Shown here: in pieces, positions 9,871-20,298 of the stretch | Numbering within the stretch: position 1 is the stretch's first letter | How the letters are laid out: the number at the start of each line of letters is the position of its first letter | Assembly: GCF_004011695.2 (NCBI RefSeq) | Contig: NC_082405.1 | Span: 806,001 to 870,000, forward strand | Source of the DNA: Ascochyta rabiei | Lineage: Eukaryota; Ascomycota; Dothideomycetes; Pleosporales; Didymellaceae | Reading direction: 5' to 3' | DNA length: 64,000 nt | Made by a program: the position numbers and the translations under genes | Notes under the pieces: generated by a model | The model's database searches: none | The model's input: the letters and a program-made list of their open reading frames with translations, nothing else | What the model was told of the DNA's origin: nothing

Positions 9871-12200
9871 CTACAATCTTGACAGACCAACAATCTCTCT
9901 CGGGGCATGATAGGTGGGCACCTTCATGTCCAATGCAGCGCCGCTGTATCCCAAGTCCTCGGCTGTCAGTACAGCACACTTCTCGCCAATGAGCAGTGCA
10001 GTCGAGTACGTGTTGCAGCCGACATTGTCAGGGCAGATGGACAGATCGGCAACCTTGAGACCCTTGACGCCGTGAACGTTGAGGCGTTCGTCCAGCACGC
10101 CGTGCTTGACGATGCTGTTTCCGTTCTTGGGTGCCATGGAACAAGTACCAAGGGAGTGCCAGGTAGTTTCTACGTGGCCTGTGGAATGTCAGTTGCCATA
10201 AGTGTGAGTGAGATAAGGCAGGGGGGTTTCATACGCTTCACCCAGGTCACGATGTGCTCGATATCCTCGTTCGTGTAATGGAGGTCTTCAAGCACGTGTT
10301 GCGAGTTGGAGTTGAGGAAGTTCGGGCTGGGTGCTTTGCCCTTCTTAATATCTAATGGCATGGTCCAAGAGCCGTGCTGGATTCCAGCAGTTAGGTTACC
10401 CGGAAGAGCATACTGTTGTCGGATCAGTACGTGGATGTGGACATTGCAGGAGTGTCACGTACAGCATTGGTAGTGGAAAGATCCATATCCAAGGCTCGCG
10501 CGGGGCTATCGAATGCATAGAATGGGTGCATAGATTGCACCTCGCCGGCGTACGCATCCATGCGGCGCGCCGTCTCACGAGACTTGATGTATCCCCAAAC
10601 TTATCCATGTTAGTATTGTAGTTGTGCGCTTTGATGGAACATACCCATTGGAGCCATATCACGCTTGTCATTCATGAATCCCGCATCGAAATCCGGAGCA
10701 TCGTAGGGGTTGGGTGAGGTAATGTGGGTCGAACCGCGGGAGAAGGGATACTCTATCGTAAGTCAGCACCACAAAACCACCACCACGACATCGCGACACC
10801 ATTCTAAACATCTGAACGAGCACTTACCTAGGAAATGGAACATGCTAAAGAAGTTTCCATGGGGCATGACCATGTGGTCGCCGAACCAGCCAGCAATTAC
10901 GGAGTAGTGCATGACCGGCTTGTCAGGTTTGTCCTTGAAGTAGCTGTCCCAGCCAGACCGGAACTCTGGGCAGGGCCATTTGTCCATCATGGTAAGCTCT
11001 TCTTCCGTAGGACGGATCTTAACGCCAGCTTCGATACCGTTGGTAGCAAGTGGTCCTGTGCCGTTGAGGTTCCACTGGTCAAAAACTTGCTTCTGAACTG
11101 CAGGGTCTCCACGAACGAAATCGTCGAAGGACTCCACACCTGGCTTAGCACGGAATGCCGAAAACGTGAGATAATGGTCCTGGAAGTTCAGACCGACACC
11201 TGGAAGATCGACGAGGGGCTTGACACCGGCCTTGCGGAGCTTCTCTGGGTCACCAATACCGGATCGCTGAAGGATGAGCGGAGAACTTAGAGTACCTCCG
11301 GATACGATGATCTGCTTCCTGGCCTTGATAACTCTGGAAGTCAACTGTCCTGGAGAAAGAGGTTTGGTGGGAACAACCTTTACACCGACGGCACGGTCGC
11401 CTTCAAGCACTACCTTCTCGACCTTGTTGTTAGTCATCAGATGCAGGTTCTGATGAACGGCACGAGTGCTATGAATGTAGCCGTGTGCAGAGTCAGATCT
11501 TCGTCCGGTATCACGATTGATCCACTTGAGCCAGTGCTCAGCTCCATGTGCGGTTGTCAAATCCTGAAGATCGTCGGTGAAAGGAATACCTTGAGATTCA
11601 GTGGCCCTCAAGAAGTCGTCCTTGATGGGATAAGTGTAGTTGCCAAAGGAAACCTTGATTGGCCCCTCAAAGCCGTGGAGGTCACGGTTGCCGCAGGAGC
11701 GCTGGTACGTCTCGTGCTTCTTCATGAGAGGGATAAGCTCCTTGGTGGTCCAGCCCTTCGCTTGGAAGTCATCGTAGTCAGATGCAGAGGCACGGGTGTA
11801 CATCTAAGTAGTGGTCAATGGCCGTGCCGTATAACCAATACTTTTTCTGAAGCTTACCATGAAATTGATAGACGATCCGCCACCCAAGATGTGTGCACAA
11901 GGCACGACAGCTCGTCGTCCATCGAGCCATTCGGAAGGTCGAGAGTAGTAGAAGGAGGCAGTCTTGCTGTCCAACTTCATGTTACGCGGGTAGATACCCG
12001 GTCGGAAAACCCATGGATTGTTCAAGTTCGATTCTCCGGCCTCGATGAGGAGGACCTGCAGATTGTGATCCAAGTTCGCCAGTCGTCCAGCGACGACGCA
12101 GCCACAACTTCCTCCACCACAAACAATAATATCAACCTGGCATGGTTAATTACCAAATTTTCCGGACGCTTCGGTACTTTACCTCGTCTGGGATCGTCAT
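9871..12200 (-). CDS. Alcohol (methanol) oxidase, FAD-dependent GMC oxidoreductase, peroxisomal
   Basis: Oxidises short primary alcohols with O2 to aldehyde and H2O2. Seven exons on minus (12183-12200, 11858-12136, 10828-11803, 10645-10752, 10463-10599, 10235-10412, 9871-10178) give 667 residues, the usual length of yeast and fungal alcohol oxidases. The FAD-binding Rossmann motif is VDIIVCGGGSCGCVVAGRL at the N-terminus, followed by the GMC signature region HILGGGSSINFM. The later part has SRGSTHITSPNPYDAPDF and the C-terminal GMC block TWHSLGTCSM with CNTYSTALLIGEK. The protein ends in SRL, a PTS1-type peroxisome signal. All six introns have GT-AG ends and are 45-75 nt. The first exon encodes only six residues (MTIPDE). 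Family placement is firm. The physiological substrate (methanol from pectin or lignin, or another alcohol) is inference. Confidence 0.93.
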
Positions 12201-14593
12201 CTTGACAGGAACTAGACAATGGTCTCGTATGGTTTAAGATGTTACCAACCACAGGAGCACAATGTCAACTGGGCATGATGTCGCAATTGCAGCAGCAGTA
12301 TCCATGTTTTAAACTCACCAAACCCCGCATTCCGGGGATCTCGGCTTCACGGAGACTCGTCACTGGGGGCTGTAGCACCACGGGTATTAGGTGCGGCGGA
12401 TCCGCACGCAATGCACATATCCGCTTTGGGTACCGCACCAGTCCCATCGTGCAGTGAACTCAAGCAGATTGACTAGCCATTTGGGGCGAGTCAACTACAT
12501 GGTTTGAGACAGGCGACATGTACCTTCCCCTCTTTCTGCTCATGCCGGATCTTGATGCCATCCGAGCATACCCACATAAGTACATTTCGCGGTAACAGAA
12601 GCCAGATGCAGCAGCTCCAGTTCCCACGTGCACAGCGCCAGCTGGAGGCCTTCAGCATCGATAGCAATCCTATCTGACCTACTCAGAACCCCTTGTACTT
12701 TTCCAGGATCCCATCTTCTTCTGCAAATTCTGCCACGTTGTGCTGAAAGCTTCCAGGAAAACCAATAGCCCCGGCGTTTTTCTCCGACTTACCCTGCACA
12801 ACAAGAGCTTGTCTTGGATAATATTGGCGAGTGTGCGTAGGTATGATTAGTTTGCAGTGTCGGCTGAGGGAGCTCTTCCAGCGCAGTGGTACCATAGTCA
12901 GGCTACTAGGGTCTGTTGTATGCAAGACTCGTATGCTCACTGCTTTAGTGAGATGCGGAGAACGAATGTGCCCAGTAAGACCAAGAAGATTAGTTTGCAT
13001 GGGACCCTTATCTGTAAGAGAATTGCGGACCCGATGCTGCGAGCGATCAACGCGGCGTATCAAAGCCTCGACATGAGCCAGGATCTGGAACATGTAAGTT
13101 TTATGTGGCCAGGACCGGCATTTCTAGCTATAGTTCACACGTGTCAAATGCTCGAATACGCGGATTCTTGGTGCTCAATTTCCCTGTAGGTGTGACGAAG
13201 ATAGGTGTCTTAGAAATGGCAAGCAGTTTGAAGGCTACTGGTGACATCAGAGACGGCCCGGACTTCTTCAAACGTCGCGGCCGAAGTTCCTCGTGGAACA
13301 CACGGATGTGGGGTGCAGTAGCTCCGTTCTTCTCTGAGGGGAATTGCATTGGCGTGAACACTAAACTGCGGGGTTGGTTCTGTCACGCGCTGACAGCCAG
13401 CCGTCACGCTGCTAAAAGTATCTGCTTGTAACTCCAAGCGGAACAGCTCCAACTTTACTTTAAAATTGGCGGTAAAACTGAGGATCTTCCGGCGAGGGTT
13501 TGAGGGGCAGGACAACGGACCTTTCAAAGCTCTACACCAGATGTCTGCCACAATCTACCTTTCATATTTGGGTCTGAAGGTCGGGTGTAGAATGCCATGT
13601 TTGTGAATTTAAAGCTCTTGTTCGCAAGACAACTATATTTCCGGGGGATGGAGCACTGGAGTGACTTCGGTGGATACAAGGGCTGGTAAAAGTGAGCGGG
13701 GTGCATGCTGACACTTGGCTGGAGACCGCGGTTCACAGACCGGGTATCGATTCGGCCCATCACTGTCCATGCTCCGCCTCACTCTGGCACGCAGGGAGCT
13801 TTAGATACCGCGTTCTTTGTTCAATCGTTTATGCTAAACTTTTGGGATAGATCCTAGTCATATTCACAGGAAGAGGTTGTGTAAGTAATTTTGTATGGAC
13901 CGGAATATAGCTATTCTTTAGAAGAGTAAGATGGTCTCTTTCTCCCCCCTTTGTTAGAGGGACAGCGTCTTAGCCCTGGTTATGTGGGTAAGGCGGCAGA
14001 AGCAGTGGAGATTGCCTTGTCCTAGCCAGTCAGTAGCCCTCACTGCTCCTCAAGAGAGCCTAGCATAAATGGCTTGAACGCAGACGTCAGCTTATTTTCG
14101 TGGCATACCGTACCTTCACATAGCCGAGTAGACGTCTTCATCGGGTTTCTCAATTGAAGAAGTATCTTATTGCATTGAATGTGTTTACCACTATTTTCGT
14201 CGAAGATTGATTGTGCTAAGCTCGACTGCGCAAACGACGAGCCGAAAACCTTGTTACAGAGTCGGGATTGCAAGCCAGACCTATGCATCGGCGTGGCCGA
14301 GCTTAAACCTGTGAATTGGAACTTCCAATAATAAGGCCACGTTTAACTCAAGATGAATCCAAGCGAACATAATAAGAAAAAAAATCAGATTTAGAAGTAC
14401 TATGGAAAAGCTCGTGCCTTCTACTGACAGGTACACCCATAAGAGGCTGGGTATCGTTTGCTTCATCACAAATGTATTTACACCAAAACGCCGCGGAACA
14501 AAGATTTTTCCAGAGTGGAGAGGAAATGCTGTAGGATGACGACATAAAAGTTATTGAGGCACTGTGATGGAAGACCCGTCCACCAGGTACCGC
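12201..14593. other. Long intergenic region with unassigned open frames
   Basis: About 2.4 kb between alcohol oxidase and alternative oxidase. A minus open frame at 12683-13093 ends in a stretch that reads like protein (NVAEFAEEDGILEKYKGF), and a plus frame at 12857-13189 overlaps it. Neither has a recognisable domain or convincing start, and I could not build a gene from them. They may be relics. The promoter of alcohol oxidase lies at the left end. Confidence 0.4.
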
Positions 14594-15785
14594 TCAGATG
14601 ACCTCGTGTCGTTCCCAGCCGGTGGGTTTCTGGTGCGCAAGGTCTTTGCTTGGGTGTGGCTTTGATAGGTCTTTGTATTCGCTCGCGTAGGGATTGGGGT
14701 CCTCTTTCTGGTTGAGGTTGCCGAGCGTGTGGTTCACCTCCCGATGCTTGCTCTCATCTGCACGGACTAGAGATACGTCAGTCATTGTCACAATACAAAT
14801 TACGCGTAAGGGAGGCTTACTGTACAGGAGTAGATCCCGCATGGTGCGGTGGCCTTCAGGCATTTTCCAGTAGTCAATCGCGATGTCAGGAGCCATCAGC
14901 TTCTCCCACTTGGGCAAACGTCCTGCATCAAGATCTTGCAGTTGACGTGTGTACGTGAAGACAGCTTCTTCTTCCAGATATCCGACAAAGCGGTGAACGG
15001 TGCGAGGACTGATGAGGTAGGCGAAAAACAATGCGTTACACCAGACTCCTTGAGCGCCTAGAACCATAAGGCGCATAAAAGGACCAGGCTTACTCAGCTT
15101 GAGAAAAGTGAGCAAATGCATCCGCTCGTTGTAGCTTTCCTCGAGCAGTGTCTCAATCCTGGTTTGCAGTCAGAACCCATTCATAAGGTTTGAAGAGCTC
15201 GATTGTCAGATTCCCGCAGTGCTGCTTACCATCCATTGTCGCGCTTCATACGCCTCATTGAGTTGAGATGTCTGAGCATACCCGCGACCATTCCAGGTAC
15301 GCCCGCCACGCTCTCAAGAAAGACGTTTCTGATCATGTACTTCTCCTCAGTCATGGCACCTTCTTTGTGCTTATAGCCAGTGGCTTTATCCAGTCCCCAT
15401 CTGAGCACTCTGGTAGCAAGAAGAGCGGCTTTGTCAGATGCTGTCTGGGGTTCTCGGTGAGCGATTTGGACCCCATCCATCTGATTTTCGCTGAATTCTG
15501 GCGTCTCTATCAGAAACCATCAGTTTGAGAGATCAGTGTGTACCCACCAGGGTGGGGCCATGCCGCTGGTGTTCTGCGGACCATTTCTGTTTCTTTCTTT
15601 TCGAAGAACTTCTGGATCTTGGGACTCTCTGAGGAGGAAAACTGGCGTTGATAAGCCGGAGCCTGGATGTGCTGAACGACCATGAATGCAGGTCGGACCG
15701 AGGAGGTGTTCAGAGATTTGAGAAGCTGAGCCGTCGCCCGCCTGGAGGCGACGGAGCCCCGAATGGCTAACCTGGTGGTGATCAT
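14594..15785 (-). CDS. Mitochondrial alternative oxidase (cyanide-insensitive ubiquinol oxidase)
   Basis: Inner-membrane diiron enzyme that passes electrons from ubiquinol to O2, bypassing complexes III and IV. Four exons (15548-15785, 15230-15497, 14821-15158, 14594-14766) give 338 residues, normal for the family. Residues 1-50 are Arg/Ser-rich with no acids, a typical mitochondrial presequence ([16 protein letters not shown]). Diiron motifs are all present: [34 protein letters not shown] and [12 protein letters not shown]. The last motif is rebuilt exactly across the 54-nt third intron (LLLY|IRADES). Hydrophobic stretches around [21 protein letters not shown] match the membrane-bound core. 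Introns are 50, 71 and 54 nt. Expression in fungi is usually induced by respiratory block or oxidative stress. No regulatory site is evident here. Confidence 0.95.
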
Positions 15786-16901
15786 TGGCGAGCGTTCAAG
15801 ATATGTATTTCACTAGGTGATGTTTTGCTGTGGTGGTGAGTGTTAATGGTGAGCTGGTATTCAGGCTGAGGCACGCAATGGTACTTTATATAATCGCAGG
15901 ATTCATGCAAGTGACACCAAATTTCTAAAAAAGGGCTATCGGTCAGAAACTGCCTCGACTTAGAAGCTGCTGCAATCGACACAGTCATCAAAGGGTGAAG
16001 CAGGAAGTCCAAGACAGCGCCAGCCACTAGTCATCGGCATCGTCGGCATGTTCAGTGCACGTCTACCGAATAGCTGGATGGGATTGGTCGGTTAGAGTTA
16101 CATAAGACGCGTACGGTCGCGTGCCGGTAGAAGAGTTTGGTGTTTGGTGGCTGTGGAAGGGTCACCACGAGAATCCACCGGGTCAGCCTTGCCAAGCCAT
16201 CGCAGCTGCAAACGGTTAGATTCTACGAGTGGCGGCAAGAGCACGCAGAAACCTATCAAAAGAGTCTCAAAGTTGCCGAAGTATGTCTGATCGACTGTCA
16301 CGCCTTTTTTTGGGAATGCTTTCCCTGTTGCGCACAGGAGAGCTACGCTCTTGCTCGAAGAGACTTTCCGACAGATTCTCGCCCGGGGTCTCGGTGATCC
16401 ACGCGCAGGGCTGAAGGGGTTTCGGTATCCGGATCTACCGCACGTTACAGCTGCAATCACCAAGCATTGGCTCTGCTCGGTTTCTTGTTTGCAGAATTGC
16501 TCGGATACAGCGGTTCCTGACACTGCTCCAAAAGGGCTACCCGAGGGCCTTCGCAGTATCTCAGCAAGAGCTTCGAACAGCGAAGAAGGTCTGTAGTCTA
16601 GATGCTCATGAGCTCACAACGGTACTGCAAAGCTACTCCAAATACCTCCCGCCATACAGAGAGAACACATGCTTACACTCAAGTCTTGTTAGGAGGTGAG
16701 ACTCGTCTTGGTGTGTACGAATTTGGGATTCCATGCGGGGTCGCTGTGCTGACTGAGTTTTGCATTTATTGACGGCTTGCGTCTCGCAGAATCCTTCAAG
16801 CGGAAGGGTTGGGCAGCTATCAAAGTGGGGCATTCTTTACTCATCGTGCCCGAGAAATGGCTTCCTCCGCTCTTTTGCGCGGACTACTTGACCAGCTTGC
16901 T
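15786..16901. other. Intergenic region, possibly holding an unresolved gene
   Basis: Contains the alternative oxidase promoter. Between about 16150 and 16720 the plus strand has protein-like stretches in shifting frames (for example LLEETFRQILARGLGDP near 16350 and RFLTLLQKGYPRAFAVSQQE near 16510), with a possible intron GTATGT...GCACAG at 16279-16336. A 141-residue minus frame (16098-16523) overlaps. No family is recognised and no single model holds, so no gene is called. Confidence 0.35.
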
Positions 16902-17382
16902 CTACTGGACGTTGAAGCCACTTTCTCCACTCTTAGATGAGATATCGTTATGCTCAACACCCGACACAGACGCTGCAGACGGACCCTTGTTCAGGTGCTG
17001 GATGAACTCCTTGATCTTATCCTCGCTGCCCTGAGCCTCCCCTTGGACCTGAGTTGGATTAGTGTTGGGAAGGTGTTTTTGACCTATGAAGACCGCAAGA
17101 ACTCACGGTGCCATCTGAAGCGTTGGACACAAAACCTGTGACGCCAATGCTCTTGGCCTGCTTCTGCGTGAACGATCTAGCAAGTATGAGCTACCAGGAC
17201 TAGCATTGACCAAACTAAGCACGTACCTGAAGTTGACACCTGATCACATCGTAAGTAGGGCCGGCGGACGGATAGGGCTGCAGGACCTACCTTGCACCTC
17301 GCCATCAACCTTGAAAGAAATCTACGATATCAGCTCTGCTATGGGCTGTGAAACCAGAATGACGTACTCGCTTGTCAGACAT
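16902..17382 (-). CDS. Acylphosphatase, 91 aa, five exons
   Basis: Small cytosolic enzyme that hydrolyses the carboxyl-phosphate bond of acylphosphates. Five exons are 17368-17382 (15 nt), 17291-17321 (31 nt), 17227-17239 (13 nt), 17107-17176 (70 nt) and 16902-17048 (147 nt). Introns are 46-58 nt, all GT-AG. The spliced product of 91 residues has the family core: GEVQGVNFR, whose Arg is the phosphate-binding catalytic residue, then GVTGFVSNASDGTVQGEAQG, whose Asn after VS orients the catalytic water. The ATG at 17382 gives MSDKR, the normal short N-terminus. The exons are so small that a simple open-frame search misses the gene. The signature motif is assembled from exons 2, 3 and 4, which itself supports the splice model. 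Confidence 0.92.
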
Positions 17383-17959
17383 TCTGGCTGTTGTCGTGAA
17401 GAATCGTCTCATTCAAAGGATCGCGTAAAGAGCTGCCTAGACAATCTGGGTGTTGTTGTTTTCTCGAAATGATGTGTCGTCGTGCTCGTTCGCGAGATTG
17501 ACTGGCTTGCTCCATCACAGTAACGTCATGGTGTAGAAGCACGCCGCCCTGTCATTGGACACACAGGATGCAAGTGTACCCCTGGCAGAAATAGCGGGAG
17601 AAAGCACGACTGACGTTTGTACAACGCAACAGCTCTCAGTAAATCTACGACTGCTCACATGTTGAATCTGACACCTTGCACTTATCGCCGTGGCCGCGTG
17701 CGTGCGGTGAAGCGTGAGCCGGTCCGACGCTAGTGTCGCGTTGTTTTGCGACAAGGGCTCGCGTTGCTAATCAAACACCCCTTTCGACACATGGCAACAT
17801 CCGTAATTCGGCCATACCCATACCCATGAACCTTTGCAGGCACCGGCCGAACTGCTCTTCTGCAGCTCCACCGCGCATGTTTGCACCAAAACACCATCGC
17901 ACCTGACCACGAGTCCGCAATCAACAGTCAACGACCATCGCACCCCCTGTCGTCCCATC
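17383..17959. other. Intergenic divergent region
   Basis: About 580 bp between the start of the acylphosphatase gene (-) and the next gene (+). No gene seen. It probably holds both promoters. The downstream frame is open from 17834, but its first codon there is TTG. Confidence 0.5.
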
Positions 17960-19459
17960 ATGGATTCGATGCCCACACCCCCACCGGAGCGAGGCTCTTC
18001 GCCAGAGCCGTGGGCCACGCCAGCCCTCGCACTGAACGCGGTGCCTCAGCTCGATCGCTCCGTATCGACAGCTTCGAGCGTGTCTTCTCACTCGGGTCGA
18101 TCGGTGAGCTCGCGACTTTCAGAGAGTGGAATCCCGGGCAAGAGGCGAGGCTACATGAGACCGGAAGGCACACAGTTTTCGGATTCGGCGAAAAACAGGG
18201 AAAGCGTCATGAACCTAGGAACGATCGCGCATCTGCAATACTACTTTGCTCGGACCGGGCTGCTGGATACAGCTACGGGACGCGTCGCAAAGTCGAGGAA
18301 GCCAGGTTCGAGGTCTCCTGGTGGGACCGAGGCGGAAGTCGACATGTCCATACTGTCGCCAGTATCGCCTTCTCTAGCAGCGTACGATTTTGGCGATAGC
18401 CTAGTCGAATCGCCTCAGGATGAGACTGCTTCTATGGACTGGGAGGGTGGCGAGCCCATGATGCTCCCACCCACTGTCAGCACCTACAAGCAGAACCCCG
18501 TATACGTTCCTCCGCCTCCAGACATGACCGTCCTGCGCCGGGAACTGCGCGAGTCTCTCGATGAAGCTAGCAAGCACCTGCAAGAATTGGAGAAGCGCTT
18601 TACCGGTGATGACCCCTTGGAGAGCGGGGGCTCAGGTCCACGCTCAGCTGATGCGGCAGGGTGGCACGAGATTCAGGGCCTCAACCTTCTGGATGTCACA
18701 ACTTTGGCTATCAGAGCTGCCAAAAACTACTACACCGCGCATGAGGAGCCCCAACGGTTGTATGCTATCAAGACCGAACGCGACATCCGCAAAGAGCTGT
18801 ACGAGGTGTTAGAGGTCCTGAAACGCCTGGCAATACGCAATTTCGCCAATGGAGTGCAGCCTTACGAAGTTGCACAGATCAGACAGTGGATTGCGAGCAT
18901 CAGCGACCTGCTCGACGCAGAGGAAGAGAAGGAGAGACTGGAGCACGCACAGAGAGAAAGCTGGGCGTGGCGTGAGGGCGACTGGTCAGGTCGAGAGCGC
19001 GAAAGGGAGTTGTTGTTTCTAAAATCTTTCGACAACACCACCGACTCTCTGCCTGACTGGACAGAGCCAACGGAGAGCGAGCCCCAGACACCGTTTCTCC
19101 TTGCCTTACAGAATGGACTACGCCTCGTCCACCTGCACAACAGCCTAGTGAGGAAGTCACGTCGCCACTTTGAGGAGATCAAGCAATACCACACCGACAC
19201 AGCGAAGCCATACCGATGTGCCGATAATCTGAGGTACTGGGCCAAGGCTGCCGAGCTACGTTGGGATATTAAGCTGGATGTCGACGTACTTGGCGTGGTC
19301 CAGGGCAAGGATGCCGCGGTGTGGAAGAAGTTCGATGCCGCTGTCCTGCAGTGGTGCCAAGGCGTACGAGAGGAGATCACATGTGAGTGGTTGAAGCAGA
19401 AGAACCAAATACGAGCACCGACGCTGCACATCCGCAACCCGAGCTGCGAGGGTTTGTGA
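17960..19459 (+). CDS. Conserved-type fungal protein of unknown function, 499 aa
   Basis: A single exon of 499 residues from the first ATG (CATCATGGATTC). The N-terminal 70 residues are Ser/Pro-rich and probably disordered (TPPPERGSSPEPW; SVSTASSVSSHSGRSVSSR). The short motif HLQYYFARTGLLD lies near residue 90. The middle is helical and charged. The C-terminal third is compact and rich in Trp (RCADNLRYWAKAAELRWDIKLD...FDAAVLQWCQGVREE). I know of fungal proteins with this HLQYYFARTGLLD layout only as uncharacterised, so no function is given. There is no signal peptide or membrane segment. The gene precedes KAR9 on the same strand with 0.84 kb between them. Confidence 0.8.
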   Translation: MDSMPTPPPERGSSPEPWATPALALNAVPQLDRSVSTASSVSSHSGRSVSSRLSESGIPGKRRGYMRPEGTQFSDSAKNRESVMNLGTIAHLQYYFARTGLLDTATGRVAKSRKPGSRSPGGTEAEVDMSILSPVSPSLAAYDFGDSLVESPQDETASMDWEGGEPMMLPPTVSTYKQNPVYVPPPPDMTVLRRELRESLDEASKHLQELEKRFTGDDPLESGGSGPRSADAAGWHEIQGLNLLDVTTLAIRAAKNYYTAHEEPQRLYAIKTERDIRKELYEVLEVLKRLAIRNFANGVQPYEVAQIRQWIASISDLLDAEEEKERLEHAQRESWAWREGDWSGRERERELLFLKSFDNTTDSLPDWTEPTESEPQTPFLLALQNGLRLVHLHNSLVRKSRRHFEEIKQYHTDTAKPYRCADNLRYWAKAAELRWDIKLDVDVLGVVQGKDAAVWKKFDAAVLQWCQGVREEITCEWLKQKNQIRAPTLHIRNPSCEGL

Positions 19460-20298
19460 GCCTGCGTGTCTGGACCTGGGTGCTTGGATGCCTCTGCGGA
19501 CCTTTCTTTCTCACACGACCTTTGTTGTCTATGTTCTTACCTAGAAGTACCTAATATGTACGAAGCCGCCGGCCGTGCAGTCGCTGGCTCGTTCTCGGAG
19601 ACTCGTCCTGGTCTGAGGCTGGACTGTCTCCAAGACGGCGCGAGTGCTTGGTCGATGCACCTATTTTCCCTGCCCAGCAGGCGTCAGATACCCCATTTTC
19701 TGCAGCACTAGCATCACTTGCAGTAGCGTAGCATTTACATAGCCAAGAGGTCATGCAACTTTTCTACAACATTTTGGATCTGACTTGTGCGTTTGTGAGT
19801 GAAGAAAGACGTTGCCATTCTGTCGAAGCCCCCTACCGAAGGCACCGAGGGGTCGATAAAGTAAAATGAACTTGTCCAGCGATACGGGACACACGGACGC
19901 AGTTGGTGGCGTCTAAGATTAACAGTTCAGTTCATGAACTTCTGGAAACAGGGGTCAAGCTAGCGGTGATTGCGGTTCACCGGGGTCGAGTGTCAGGGCC
20001 GCGGGCAAGGTGTTCTGAATGAAACAGCAGTGTCGCGCAGATGCACACGTCTCTTCCCACGACAATGGAGGGGCTGGCGAGTGCATCTACGCACGCGAGT
20101 CTTTGTCCATCACGTTGTTGTACAGTCCAGTCCAACCGGCTCGAGTCTAGCTTCCTGCACGCCGTGTTGTTTGTTGACAGCGGACGCCGTGTGAGACGGT
20201 CAACTAGGCGAACGTGAACGCGACTTCCCCGACTCAGCCCAAGTGCTGCTCCCTGCAAGGCCCGCACAGTCGCTGCTGCTCCCTTCTCTCTCACCTCC
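19460..20298. other. Intergenic region upstream of the KAR9-like gene
   Basis: About 840 bp without a supported gene, containing the 3' UTR of the preceding gene and the KAR9 promoter. Short open frames are shadows of no clear content. Confidence 0.5.

Noticed and set aside
9871..15785. Secondary-metabolite or catabolic gene cluster around the two oxidases
   Set aside because: No backbone synthase, P450 or dedicated transporter nearby. Only the two oxidases and a distant regulator.
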